Shown here piece by piece: positions 33,941 through 43,153 of a stretch of DNA of 64,000 nucleotides; within the stretch, counting starts at the first letter, position 1, and each line of letters opens with the position of its first letter. The stretch is from assembly GCF_039889165.1 (NCBI RefSeq), contig NZ_JAYMYY010000001.1, forward strand, positions 1,364,001-1,428,000, given 5' to 3'. The notes beneath the pieces are model-generated. The model saw nothing but the letters and a program-made list of their open reading frames with translations, ran no database searches and was not told where the DNA came from. The translations under genes and the position numbers were made by a program. This stretch comes from Pseudocitrobacter cyperus (GTDB lineage Bacteria; Pseudomonadota; Gammaproteobacteria; Enterobacterales; Enterobacteriaceae).

Positions 33941-34846
33941 ATGCAATTACGTAAACTGACCGCTGCCATGCTGGCGATGGGATTATGCGCCGGGCTGGCA
34001 CACGCAGAAGATGCGCCGGCGGCAGGTAGCACCCTGGACAAAATCGCCAAAAATGGCGTGATTGTTGTCGGACACCGCGAATCTTCCGTTCCGTTTTCCT
34101 ACTACGACAACCAGCAAAAAGTGGTCGGCTACTCTCAGGATTACTCCAACGCCATCGTTGAAGCCGTGAAGAAGAAGCTGAACAAACCTGACCTCCAGGT
34201 CAAATTGATCCCTATTACCTCTCAGAACCGTATCCCGCTACTGCAAAACGGCACCTTCGATTTTGAGTGCGGCTCTACCACCAACAACCTTGAGCGCCAG
34301 AAGCAAGCGGCTTTCTCTGACACCATCTTCGTCGTCGGCACACGTCTGCTGACCAAAAAAGGCGGTGCCGTGAAAGACTTCGCTGACCTGAAAGGTAAAG
34401 CGGTCGTCGTGACCTCCGGCACCACCTCTGAAATTCTGCTGCACAAGCTGAACGACGAACAAAAAATGGATATGCGCATCATCAGCGCCAAAGACCACGG
34501 CGACTCCTTCCGTACTCTGGAAAGCGGACGCGCAGTGGCGTTCATGATGGATGATGCTCTGCTGGCCGGTGAACGCGCGAAAGCGAAGAAACCAGACAAC
34601 TGGGAGATCGTCGGCAAGCCTCAGTCTCAGGAAGCCTACGGTTGTATGCTGCGTAAAAACGACCCGGACTTCAAAAAGCTGATGGATGACACCATCGCGA
34701 AAGCACAAACCTCCGGGGAAGCGGCGAAATGGTTTGATAAGTGGTTTAAAAACCCAATCCCGCCAAAAAACCTGAACATGAACTTTGAACTGTCTGAAGA
34801 AATGAAGGCCCTGTTTAAAGAACCGAATGACAAAGCTCTGAACTAA
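33941..34846 (+). CDS. gltI: Glutamate/aspartate-binding periplasmic protein GltI
   Basis: Periplasmic solute-binding protein of the glutamate/aspartate ABC importer. The ATG at 33941 has AAGGAG six bases ahead and gives 301 residues (E. coli 302); the frame is open nine codons further. A signal peptide ends at about AHA^EDA (residue 22). The binding-protein fold includes GHRESSVPFSYYD and TSGTTSE, the amino-acid contact regions of the SBP_bac_3 family. It heads gltI-gltJ-gltK-gltL, with the SroC terminator between gltI and gltJ. Confidence 0.97.
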   Translation: MQLRKLTAAMLAMGLCAGLAHAEDAPAAGSTLDKIAKNGVIVVGHRESSVPFSYYDNQQKVVGYSQDYSNAIVEAVKKKLNKPDLQVKLIPITSQNRIPLLQNGTFDFECGSTTNNLERQKQAAFSDTIFVVGTRLLTKKGGAVKDFADLKGKAVVVTSGTTSEILLHKLNDEQKMDMRIISAKDHGDSFRTLESGRAVAFMMDDALLAGERAKAKKPDNWEIVGKPQSQEAYGCMLRKNDPDFKKLMDDTIAKAQTSGEAAKWFDKWFKNPIPPKNLNMNFELSEEMKALFKEPNDKALN

Positions 34847-34994
34847 TTATAACAACCAGGGCGGGACTACCTGCCCTCTCGATTGTTGAATAGCACGGAC
34901 AGACTACAGGCCTGGCGGTCGTTCCCCGCCGGGCCCGAATATCGCAGTACGCCGTTCACCAATCTTCGAGGGTAGCACTGCTACCCTTTTTTTT
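34840..34994 (+). ncRNA. sroC: SroC small RNA region (gltI 3' end)
   Basis: The 161-bp gltI-gltJ gap ends in a strong intrinsic terminator and contains further stems. In E. coli and Salmonella this segment is released from the gltI message by RNase E as SroC (about 150-160 nt), a decoy that pairs with and destabilises the sRNA GcvB. Identification is by position and structure; I have not aligned the seed, and the 5' end is approximate. Confidence 0.6.
34969..34994 (+). terminator. Terminator in the gltI-gltJ gap (3' end of SroC)
   Basis: Perfect eight-base-pair stem AGGGTAGC/GCTACCCT with a three-base loop followed by eight T. It makes gltI expression much higher than gltJKL. Confidence 0.92.
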
Positions 34995-35007
34995 CTGGAG
35001 TAGATTT

Positions 35008-35748
35008 ATGTCAATAGACTGGAACTGGGGGATTTTTCTTCAGCAAGCCCCGTTCGGCAACACCACCTATCTTGGCTGGCTATGGAGTGGTTTTCAGGTC
35101 ACCGTCGCCCTGTCGATTACCGCCTGGATTATCGCTTTCTTCGTAGGCTCCCTGTTCGGCATCCTGCGTACCGTTCCGAACCGTTTCCTTTCCGGGATCG
35201 GCACCCTGTACGTCGAACTCTTCCGTAACGTCCCATTGATCGTGCAGTTCTTTACCTGGTACCTGGTTGTTCCGGAATTACTGCCGGAAGATCTGGGAAT
35301 GTGGTTTAAAGCAGAGCTGGATCCCAACATTCAGTTCTTCCTCTCATCGATGATTTGTCTTGGCCTCTTTACCGCGGCACGCGTGTGTGAGCAGGTGCGC
35401 GCGGCGATTCAGTCGCTGCCTCGCGGGCAGAAAAACGCCGGCCTGGCGATGGGCTTAACGCTGCCGCAAACCTACCGTTATGTGCTGTTGCCGAACGCCT
35501 ACCGCGTGATCGTGCCGCCAATGACCTCGGAGATGATGAACCTGGTAAAAAACTCGGCCATCGCCTCCACCATCGGGCTGGTGGATATGGCGGCGCAGGC
35601 GGGCAAGCTGCTGGATTACTCCGCGCATGCCTGGGAATCTTTCACCGCAATCACCCTTGCGTATGTCCTGATTAACGCCTTCATTATGCTGGTGATGACC
35701 CTGGTGGAACGCAAAGTTCGCCTGCCGGGCAATATGGGAGGCAAATAA
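35008..35748 (+). CDS. gltJ: Glutamate/aspartate ABC permease GltJ
   Basis: Inner-membrane permease subunit, 246 residues, about five hydrophobic segments, with the ABC-contacting EAA-like loop (AIQSLPRGQKNAGLAMGL). It pairs with GltK as a heterodimer over a GltL dimer. CTGGAG precedes the ATG right after the SroC terminator. The stop overlaps the gltK start by one base (TAATG). Confidence 0.97.
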   Translation: MSIDWNWGIFLQQAPFGNTTYLGWLWSGFQVTVALSITAWIIAFFVGSLFGILRTVPNRFLSGIGTLYVELFRNVPLIVQFFTWYLVVPELLPEDLGMWFKAELDPNIQFFLSSMICLGLFTAARVCEQVRAAIQSLPRGQKNAGLAMGLTLPQTYRYVLLPNAYRVIVPPMTSEMMNLVKNSAIASTIGLVDMAAQAGKLLDYSAHAWESFTAITLAYVLINAFIMLVMTLVERKVRLPGNMGGK

Positions 35749-36425
35749 TGTACGAGTTTGACTGGAGTTCTATCGTCCCTTCTCTGCCCTATCTGTTGGC
35801 CGGGCTGGTCGTGACGCTAAAAATCACCGTTACCGCCGTCATTGTCGGTATCGTCTGGGGCACCATCCTCGCGGTGATGCGCCTCTCCTCTTTCGCGCCT
35901 GTCGCGTGGTTTGCTAAAGCCTACGTCAACGTTTTCCGCTCCATCCCGCTGGTCATGGTGCTGCTGTGGTTTTACCTCATTGTGCCCGGGCTATTGCAGG
36001 ATGTGCTGGGGCTATCGCCAAAAGCCGATATCCGTCTGATTTCCGCCATGGTGGCCTTCTCGATGTTTGAAGCGGCCTACTACTCGGAAATTATTCGCGC
36101 AGGTATTCAGAGCATTTCGCGCGGGCAATCCAGCGCTGCGCTGGCGCTTGGCATGACCCACTGGCAGTCGATGAAACTTATCATTCTGCCGCAGGCCTTC
36201 CGCGCAATGGTACCGCTGCTGCTTACCCAGGGGATCGTTCTGTTCCAGGATACCTCACTGGTTTATGTTTTAAGTCTTGCCGACTTCTTCCGTACCGCCT
36301 CCACCATCGGCGAGCGTGACGGAACGCAGGTTGAAATGATCCTGTTTGCCGGCGCCGTTTATTTTGTGATTAGCCTGAGTGCTTCGTTGTTGGTCAGCTA
36401 CTTGAAAAGAAGGACAGTTCAATGA
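35748..36425 (+). CDS. gltK: Glutamate/aspartate ABC permease GltK
   Basis: Second permease subunit, 225 residues, with about five hydrophobic segments and the coupling loop GIQSISRGQSSAALALGM. Translationally coupled at both ends: it shares one base with gltJ and four (ATGA) with gltL. Confidence 0.97.
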   Translation: MYEFDWSSIVPSLPYLLAGLVVTLKITVTAVIVGIVWGTILAVMRLSSFAPVAWFAKAYVNVFRSIPLVMVLLWFYLIVPGLLQDVLGLSPKADIRLISAMVAFSMFEAAYYSEIIRAGIQSISRGQSSAALALGMTHWQSMKLIILPQAFRAMVPLLLTQGIVLFQDTSLVYVLSLADFFRTASTIGERDGTQVEMILFAGAVYFVISLSASLLVSYLKRRTVQ

Positions 36426-37147
36426 TTACCCTGAAAAATGTTTCTAAATGGTATGGTCACTTTCAGGTGCTGACCGACTGCTCCACGGAAGTGAAAAAAG
36501 GTGAAGTCGTGGTGGTTTGCGGCCCGTCCGGCTCCGGAAAGTCGACGCTTATCAAAACCGTAAACGGCCTTGAGCCAGTGCAACAGGGGGAGATCCTGGT
36601 TAACGGTATTCAGGTGAACAATAAGAAAACCAACCTTGCGACGCTGCGCTCGAAGGTCGGAATGGTGTTCCAGCATTTTGAGCTGTTCCCTCACCTGTCG
36701 ATTATTGAAAACCTGACGCTGGCGCAGGTAAAAGTGCTGAAACGCGACAAAGCGGCATCGCGCGAAAAAGGGCTGAAATTGCTGGAGCGCGTGGGGCTTT
36801 CCGCCCATGCTAATAAGTTCCCGTCGCAGCTTTCCGGCGGCCAGCAACAGCGCGTGGCTATCGCCCGTGCGCTGTGTATGGATCCGGTGGCGATGCTGTT
36901 TGATGAGCCAACGTCGGCGCTCGATCCTGAGATGATCAACGAAGTACTGGATGTCATGGTGGAACTGGCTAACGAAGGTATGACTATGATGGTGGTGACC
37001 CACGAGATGGGCTTCGCCCGCAAAGTGGCAAACCGGGTGATCTTTATGGATGAAGGGAAAATCGTGGAGGACTCAGAGAAAGAGGCCTTCTTCGCTAACC
37101 CGAAATCCGATCGAGCAAAAGACTTCCTCGCCAAAATTCTGCATTAA
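36422..37147 (+). CDS. gltL: Glutamate/aspartate ABC transporter ATPase GltL
   Basis: ATP-hydrolysing subunit, 241 residues. Walker A GPSGSGKST near residue 36, ABC signature LSGGQQQRVA, Walker B MLFDEPTSALDPE, and the switch His in VVTHEMG. Last gene of the operon; start overlaps gltK by four bases. A short dyad (GGCGCGCGC...GCGCGCCGC, 37153-37181) followed by TTTTTTG acts as likely terminator. Confidence 0.97.
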   Translation: MITLKNVSKWYGHFQVLTDCSTEVKKGEVVVVCGPSGSGKSTLIKTVNGLEPVQQGEILVNGIQVNNKKTNLATLRSKVGMVFQHFELFPHLSIIENLTLAQVKVLKRDKAASREKGLKLLERVGLSAHANKFPSQLSGGQQQRVAIARALCMDPVAMLFDEPTSALDPEMINEVLDVMVELANEGMTMMVVTHEMGFARKVANRVIFMDEGKIVEDSEKEAFFANPKSDRAKDFLAKILH

Positions 37148-37264
37148 TCTATCCGGCGCGCGCTTCAGAGTGCGCGCCGCTTCACGCTTTTTTGTCTCGC
37201 CCCTCGAATGCCTTGACGCACAGCGCTACCCTTGTCGCAAAAAAACGCCTGACAAGGAGTATTT

Positions 37265-38200
37265 ATGGCAACCCCGATTATTCTCGACTGCGACCCAGGG
37301 CATGACGACGCCATCGCGATTGTGCTCGCCCTCGCCTCCCCGGAACTGGAGGTCAAAGCAATCACCTCCTCCGCTGGAAACCAAACGCCGGACAAAACCC
37401 TGCGTAACGTGCTGCGCATGCTGACGCTGCTGAAACGTACCGATATTCCGGTGGCGGGCGGCGCGATTAAGCCGCTGATGCGTAAACTGATTATTGCCGA
37501 TAACGTGCACGGGGAAAGCGGCCTCGACGGCCCGGCGCTGCCGGAACCCGGTTTTGCCCCGCTTACCTGCACCGCCGTAGAGTTAATGGCCAAAACCCTG
37601 CGTGAGAGCGACCAACCGGTCACGATTGTTTCGACCGGGCCACAAACCAACGTTGCCCTGCTGCTTAACAGCCATCCGGAACTGCACGCTAACATTGCGC
37701 AAATTGTGATAATGGGCGGCGCGATGAGCCTGGGTAACTGGACGCCAGCGGCCGAATTTAATATTTACGTTGACCCGGAAGCCGCAGAGATTGTTTTCCA
37801 GTCCGGCATTCCGGTGGTGATGGCGGGGTTAGATGTGACGCATAAAGCGCAGATCCACACCGCGGATACGGAGCGTTTTCGCGCCATCGGTAATCCGATT
37901 TCCACGATTGTCGCCGAACTGCTCGATTTCTTCCTTGAGTATCATAAAGATGAAAAATGGGGATTTGTCGGCGCACCGCTGCACGACCCGTGCACCATTG
38001 CCTGGCTGCTGAAACCGGAACTGTTTACCACCATCGAGCGTTGGGTTGGGGTGGAAACGCAGGGGAAATATACCCAGGGGATGACGGTGGTGGATTATTA
38101 CTTCCTGACAGGCAATAAGCCAAACGCGAAAGTAATGGTAGATGTGGATCGTCAGGGGTTTGTCGATTTACTGGCGGAAAGATTAGCGTTTTACCACTAA
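37265..38200 (+). CDS. rihA: Pyrimidine-specific ribonucleoside hydrolase RihA
   Basis: Hydrolyses cytidine and uridine to ribose and free base. 311 residues as in E. coli. The calcium-binding N-terminal signature DCDPGHDD (Asp8, 10, 14, 15) of inosine-uridine hydrolases is intact, as is the central VIMGGAM loop and the C-terminal DPCTIAWL. AAGGAG precedes the ATG. Confidence 0.95.
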   Translation: MATPIILDCDPGHDDAIAIVLALASPELEVKAITSSAGNQTPDKTLRNVLRMLTLLKRTDIPVAGGAIKPLMRKLIIADNVHGESGLDGPALPEPGFAPLTCTAVELMAKTLRESDQPVTIVSTGPQTNVALLLNSHPELHANIAQIVIMGGAMSLGNWTPAAEFNIYVDPEAAEIVFQSGIPVVMAGLDVTHKAQIHTADTERFRAIGNPISTIVAELLDFFLEYHKDEKWGFVGAPLHDPCTIAWLLKPELFTTIERWVGVETQGKYTQGMTVVDYYFLTGNKPNAKVMVDVDRQGFVDLLAERLAFYH

Positions 38201-38203
38201 ACA

Positions 38204-38233
38204 AATGCCGGATGCGCAGCGCATCCGGCGCAC
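38204..38233. repeat. REP-like palindrome between rihA and ybeL
   Basis: GCCGGATGCGCAGCGCATCCGGC, a perfect palindrome of REP type between convergent genes, probably serving as 3'-end stabiliser for both. Confidence 0.75.
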
Positions 38234-38236
38234 TCT

Positions 38237-38719
38237 TTACGGCTCAAACGGCCTTCTCTGAAACTGGTCATGCCCGCATTTCGGGCACAGTGGCAATACA
38301 TCTGGCGTATATACGGCTAAATGGAAATGGCACTTCTCACACACCAGATTCCCCAGCCCCACCACCTCACCGCTGTGATACACGCCGTGATGATTGAGAT
38401 CCTGGAAAACTTCACGCCATTCAAGCTGGGTTTTATCGGTAATATCCGCCAGCTCCTGCCAGATGCTCTCTTTAATAACGCGCAAAAATACGCTGTCTTC
38501 TTCGTCTTCCTGGCTCTCGCTGTAGCTCATAGCGAACTCTTCCAGGTCGCGCTTAACCGCGCGGATCAGTTCGTCCACTTCCGTTCGCGTTAACTCGCCA
38601 GTCTGGACAACCCGCGCACGCGCCTGTTCCACCAGCGCATCGATATCACGCTCACCATTGCGTAGCCGCTCGGAAAGCGTCGCCACCAGTTCGCGGTAAA
38701 ATTGAGCAACCTTGTTCAT
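38237..38719 (-). CDS. ybeL: Zinc-ribbon protein YbeL (DUF1451)
   Basis: Conserved enterobacterial protein of unknown function, 160 residues. The N-terminal two thirds are charged and helical, with predicted coiled-coil character (RLRNGERDIDALVEQARARV). The C-terminal third is a zinc ribbon with two CxxC pairs, VCEKCHF and LCPKCGH, 20 residues apart. Convergent with rihA and divergent from leuS. The E. coli gene has been reported to respond to stress regulators; I see nothing in the sequence that settles a role. Confidence 0.9.
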   Translation of the reverse strand: MNKVAQFYRELVATLSERLRNGERDIDALVEQARARVVQTGELTRTEVDELIRAVKRDLEEFAMSYSESQEDEEDSVFLRVIKESIWQELADITDKTQLEWREVFQDLNHHGVYHSGEVVGLGNLVCEKCHFHLAVYTPDVLPLCPKCGHDQFQRRPFEP

Positions 38720-38942
38720 TGTTTCCTCTCCCGGGCAGTTAACCTGGTCTTATAATAGACCTTATTTCTTTACTACTCTGTCAACTTCCCCACAGAGTTC
38801 GTAAATCTGTGCCCGGGCTTTTCGTCGCCATAATGTGTGAAAGGCTGTTTTGACGGTAAGCTTTGGGCTATGCTATGCGGATCTGATTACCATATCCATT
38901 GGCTACTTTGTAGCTGTATTGAAAACAGGACCACTGGCTGCC

Positions 38943-41525
38943 ATGCAAGAGCAATACCGCCCGGAAGAGATAGAATCAAAAGTCCAGAAACACTGGGACG
39001 AGAAGCGTACCTTTGAAGTCACTGAAGACAACAGCAAAGAGAAGTATTACTGCCTGTCGATGCTTCCTTATCCTTCTGGTCGACTACACATGGGCCACGT
39101 GCGTAACTACACCATCGGTGACGTAATTGCCCGTTATCAGCGCATGCTAGGAAAAAATGTACTCCAGCCTATCGGTTGGGATGCGTTTGGTCTGCCGGCA
39201 GAAGGTGCGGCGGTTAAAAACAATACAGCACCGGCACCGTGGACGTATGACAACATCGCCTACATGAAAAACCAGCTCAAAATGCTGGGCTTCGGCTATG
39301 ACTGGAGCCGTGAACTGGCGACCTGTACCCCGGAATATTACCGTTGGGAGCAGAAATTCTTCACTGAGCTGTATAAAAAAGGCCTGGTGTATAAGAAAAC
39401 GTCTGCGGTCAACTGGTGCCCGAACGATCAAACCGTTCTGGCAAACGAACAGGTTATCGACGGCTGCTGCTGGCGCTGCGATACCAAAGTTGAGCGTAAA
39501 GAGATCCCGCAGTGGTTTATCAAAATCACCGCATACGCGGACGAACTGCTGAACGACCTGGATACGCTCGACCACTGGCCTGACACGGTGAAAACCATGC
39601 AGCGCAACTGGATTGGCCGTTCCGAAGGCGTAGAAATCTCCTTCGACGTCAACGACTATGCCGATAAGCTGACCGTTTACACCACCCGTCCGGACACCTT
39701 TATGGGTTGTACCTACCTGGCCGTTGCTGCGGGCCACCCGCTGGCGCAGCAGGCTGCTGCCAACAACCCAACGCTGGCTGCCTTTATCGACGAGTGCCGT
39801 AATACCAAAGTGGCCGAAGCCGACATGGCGACCATGGAGAAAAAAGGCATTGATACCGGCTTTAAAGCGATTCACCCGCTGACTGGCGAAGCGATTCCGG
39901 TGTGGGCCGCTAACTTCGTTCTGATGGAGTACGGTACTGGCGCGGTAATGGCGGTTCCCGGTCACGATCAGCGCGACTATGAGTTCGCCACCAAATATGG
40001 TCTCGACATTAAGCCGGTTATCCTGGCAGCCGACGGTTCAAAACCAGACCTCTCCGAACAGGCATTGACCGAAAAAGGCACCCTGTTCAACTCCGGCGAA
40101 TTTGACGGTCTCGACCACGAAGCGGGCTTTAACGCCATTGCCGACAAGCTGGCAGCCATGGGCGTGGGCGAACGTAAAGTGAACTACCGTCTGCGCGACT
40201 GGGGCGTTTCCCGTCAGCGTTACTGGGGTGCGCCGATTCCGATGGTGACTCTGGAAGACGGCACCGTCATCCCAACGCCTGAAGATCAACTGCCGGTTAT
40301 TCTGCCGGAAGATGTGGTCATGGATGGCATCACCAGCCCAATCAAAGCTGACCCGGAGTGGGCGAAAACCACCGTTAACGGCATGCCTGGCCTGCGTGAA
40401 ACCGACACCTTTGACACCTTTATGGAATCTTCATGGTACTACGCGCGCTACACCTGCCCGCAGTATCAGGAAGGCATGCTCGATTCCGACGCGGCTAACT
40501 ACTGGCTGCCGGTGGATATCTACATTGGCGGTATCGAACACGCCATCATGCACCTGCTCTACTTCCGCTTCTTCCACAAACTGATGCGCGATGCAGGCAT
40601 GGTCAACTCCGACGAACCGGCTAAACAGTTGCTGTGCCAGGGTATGGTGCTGGCTGATGCCTTCTACTACGTCGGCGCGAACGGTGAGCGTAACTGGGTT
40701 TCTCCGGTTGATGCTATTGTTGAGCGTGACGAAAAAGGCCGTATCGTAAAAGCGAAGGACGCGGCAGGTCATGAGCTGGTGTATACCGGCATGAGCAAAA
40801 TGTCCAAGTCCAAAAACAACGGCATCGACCCGCAGGTGATGGTTGAACGCTACGGCGCGGATACCGTTCGTCTGTTTATGATGTTCGCCTCCCCGGCCGA
40901 TATGACGCTGGAATGGCAGGAATCTGGCGTTGAAGGCGCAAACCGCTTCCTGAAACGTGTCTGGAAACTGGTTTACGAGCATACCGCTCAGGGCCCGGTT
41001 AGCGCGCTGAATGTAGACGCGCTGAGCGAAGATCAACAATCCCTGCGCCGTGACGTTCATAAAACTATCGCCAAAGTGACCGATGATATCGGTCGTCGTC
41101 AGACCTTCAACACCGCTATCGCGGCAATCATGGAGCTGATGAACAAACTGGCGAAAGCGCCGGTGGAAGGCGAGCAGGATCGCGCCCTGATGCAGGAAGC
41201 GCTGCTGGCGGTCGTGCGTATGCTCAACCCGTTCACCCCACACGCCAGCTTCACCCTGTGGCGTGAACTGGGAGGTGTTGGCGATATCGACAACGCACCG
41301 TGGCCTGTTGCAGACGAAAAAGCGATGGTTGAGAACACCACGCTGGTCGTCGTCCAGGTTAACGGTAAGGTGCGTGGCAAAATCACCGTAGCCGTTGATG
41401 CAACCGAAGAACAGGTTCGTGAACGTGCAGGCCAGGAACACCTGGTCGCGAAATACCTTGATGGCGTTACCGTGCGTAAAGTGATTTACGTTCCGGGTAA
41501 ACTCCTTAACCTGGTCGTCGGCTAA
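38943..41525 (+). CDS. leuS: Leucyl-tRNA synthetase
   Basis: Class Ia synthetase charging tRNA-Leu; 860 residues from the ATG at 38943 (MQEQYRPEEIES), exactly the E. coli length. The frame is open 31 codons upstream, but the family start is here. HMGH at 49-52, the editing CP1 domain (about 220-420, with TTRPDTFMG), WYYARY region, and KMSKS at 619-623 are intact. The next gene, lptE, begins 14 bp after the stop. Confidence 0.98.
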   Translation: MQEQYRPEEIESKVQKHWDEKRTFEVTEDNSKEKYYCLSMLPYPSGRLHMGHVRNYTIGDVIARYQRMLGKNVLQPIGWDAFGLPAEGAAVKNNTAPAPWTYDNIAYMKNQLKMLGFGYDWSRELATCTPEYYRWEQKFFTELYKKGLVYKKTSAVNWCPNDQTVLANEQVIDGCCWRCDTKVERKEIPQWFIKITAYADELLNDLDTLDHWPDTVKTMQRNWIGRSEGVEISFDVNDYADKLTVYTTRPDTFMGCTYLAVAAGHPLAQQAAANNPTLAAFIDECRNTKVAEADMATMEKKGIDTGFKAIHPLTGEAIPVWAANFVLMEYGTGAVMAVPGHDQRDYEFATKYGLDIKPVILAADGSKPDLSEQALTEKGTLFNSGEFDGLDHEAGFNAIADKLAAMGVGERKVNYRLRDWGVSRQRYWGAPIPMVTLEDGTVIPTPEDQLPVILPEDVVMDGITSPIKADPEWAKTTVNGMPGLRETDTFDTFMESSWYYARYTCPQYQEGMLDSDAANYWLPVDIYIGGIEHAIMHLLYFRFFHKLMRDAGMVNSDEPAKQLLCQGMVLADAFYYVGANGERNWVSPVDAIVERDEKGRIVKAKDAAGHELVYTGMSKMSKSKNNGIDPQVMVERYGADTVRLFMMFASPADMTLEWQESGVEGANRFLKRVWKLVYEHTAQGPVSALNVDALSEDQQSLRRDVHKTIAKVTDDIGRRQTFNTAIAAIMELMNKLAKAPVEGEQDRALMQEALLAVVRMLNPFTPHASFTLWRELGGVGDIDNAPWPVADEKAMVENTTLVVVQVNGKVRGKITVAVDATEEQVRERAGQEHLVAKYLDGVTVRKVIYVPGKLLNLVVG

Positions 41526-41539
41526 GCGCGGGAGGAAAC

Positions 41540-42121
41540 GTGCGATATTTGACAACGTTGTTGTTATCTTTGGCGGTGCTGGTCACCGCCGGATGTGGCT
41601 GGCACCTGCGTAGCACTACGCAGGTTCCCAGCGAAATGAAAACGATGATCTTCCAGTCCGGGGATCCAAACGGCCCGTTAAGCCGTGCGGTACGTAATCA
41701 GTTGCGCCTGAATGACGTGACGCTGCTGGAAGACAGTACGCTGCGTAAAGATGTGCCGTCGCTGCGCATCCTGAAATCCAGTTTTTCTCAGGATACCGCA
41801 TCCGTATTCCAGAATGGTCAAACTGCGGAATACCAGATGGTGTTAGTGGTCAATGCATCGGTGCTGATCCCGGGTCAGGATATCTTCCCGATCTCCACCA
41901 AAGTGTACCGCTCATTCTTTGATAACCCGCAGCGAGCGCTGGCGAAAGATGCTGAACGTACCATTATCATCAATGAAATGTACGAAAAGGCGGCTGAACA
42001 GTTGATCCGTAAACTGCCAAGCGTACAAATCGCTGACAGCAAAACGGCACCGGACAGCATACCGATGGCTGAAGAGTCACCGATCGGCCCAGGTCGCGTC
42101 TCCACAACTCTGGGTAACTGA
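41540..42121 (+). CDS. lptE: LPS-assembly lipoprotein LptE
   Basis: Outer membrane lipoprotein that plugs the LptD barrel and helps insert lipopolysaccharide. GTG start behind GGAGG; 193 residues. Signal peptide with lipobox LVTAGC (Cys19). The central part (NGPLSRAVRNQLRLN) is conserved, while the C-terminal tail is variable relative to E. coli. The stop shares one base with the holA ATG. Confidence 0.95.
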   Translation: MRYLTTLLLSLAVLVTAGCGWHLRSTTQVPSEMKTMIFQSGDPNGPLSRAVRNQLRLNDVTLLEDSTLRKDVPSLRILKSSFSQDTASVFQNGQTAEYQMVLVVNASVLIPGQDIFPISTKVYRSFFDNPQRALAKDAERTIIINEMYEKAAEQLIRKLPSVQIADSKTAPDSIPMAEESPIGPGRVSTTLGN

Positions 42122-43152
42122 TGATTCGGTTGTATCCGGAACAACTCCGCGCGCAGCTCTCTGAAGGGCTGCGCGCGGCCTATCTATTGCTGGGTAACGA
42201 TCCGTTGCTGCTCCAGGAAAGCCTGGACGCAGTGCGCCATGTCGCCACCGAACAGGGTTTTATCGAGCACCACACTTTTTCTGTTGATGCCAGCACCGAC
42301 TGGAGCGAAATCTTCTCGCTTAGCCAGGCGTTGAGCCTCTTCTCCAGCCGACAAACGCTACTGCTGTTGCTGCCGGATAACGGCCCTAATGCGGCGATCA
42401 ACGAACAACTGGCGCGCCTGGTATCCATGCTGCATGGCGATCTGCTGTTGATTGTTCGTGGCAGCAAGCTCACCAAAGCGCAGGAAAATGCAGCGTGGAT
42501 CACCGCGCTTGCCAGTAATGCCGTCCAGGTAAGCTGCCAGACGCCGGAACAGGCCCAGCTTCCACGCTGGCTGGCCACCCGCGCAAAACAGCTCAATTTG
42601 CAACTGGATGAGCCCGCAAGCCAGCTTCTCTGTTACTGCTACGAGGGCAACCTGCTGGCGCTGTCTCAGGCACTGGAACGCTTATCGTTGCTCTGGCCCG
42701 ATGGCAAACTCACCCTTCCGCGTGTGGAACAGGCTGTCAATGATGCGGCGCATTTTACCCCCTTCCACTGGGTGGACGCCCTGCTGGCAGGGAAAAGCAA
42801 ACGTGCCCTGCACATTCTGCAACAGCTACGGCAGGAAGGCAGCGAGCCGGTGATTTTGCTGCGAACAGTGCAGCGCGAGTTGCTGTTACTGGTGAATCTG
42901 AAACGCCAAAGTGCCCACACGCCGCTGCGCGCCCTGTTTGATAAACACCGCGTCTGGCAAAATCGTCGTGGTATGATCGGTGAGGCCGTTAATCGTCTGA
43001 GCGGCGACCAGCTTCGTCAGGCGGTAACGCTACTGACCCATGCGGAACTCACGTTAAAACAAGATTACGGTCAGTCCATCTGGGCTGAACTGGAAAGCCT
43101 TTCGCTACTGCTTTGCCATAAAGCCTTAGCCGATGTATTTATTGACGGATGA
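42121..43152 (+). CDS. holA: DNA polymerase III delta subunit
   Basis: Delta subunit of the clamp loader, the wrench that opens the beta clamp. 343 residues as in E. coli. The N-terminal clamp-binding domain has the LLLGNDPLLLQES segment and the hydrophobic SQALSLF region that contacts beta. Coupled to lptE and separated from nadD by one base. Confidence 0.96.
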   Translation: MIRLYPEQLRAQLSEGLRAAYLLLGNDPLLLQESLDAVRHVATEQGFIEHHTFSVDASTDWSEIFSLSQALSLFSSRQTLLLLLPDNGPNAAINEQLARLVSMLHGDLLLIVRGSKLTKAQENAAWITALASNAVQVSCQTPEQAQLPRWLATRAKQLNLQLDEPASQLLCYCYEGNLLALSQALERLSLLWPDGKLTLPRVEQAVNDAAHFTPFHWVDALLAGKSKRALHILQQLRQEGSEPVILLRTVQRELLLLVNLKRQSAHTPLRALFDKHRVWQNRRGMIGEAVNRLSGDQLRQAVTLLTHAELTLKQDYGQSIWAELESLSLLLCHKALADVFIDG

Positions 43153-43153
43153 T

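Noticed and set aside
40431..41555. 374-codon frame antisense to leuS and lptE
   Set aside because: Opposite-strand shadow of two conserved genes without supporting signals.
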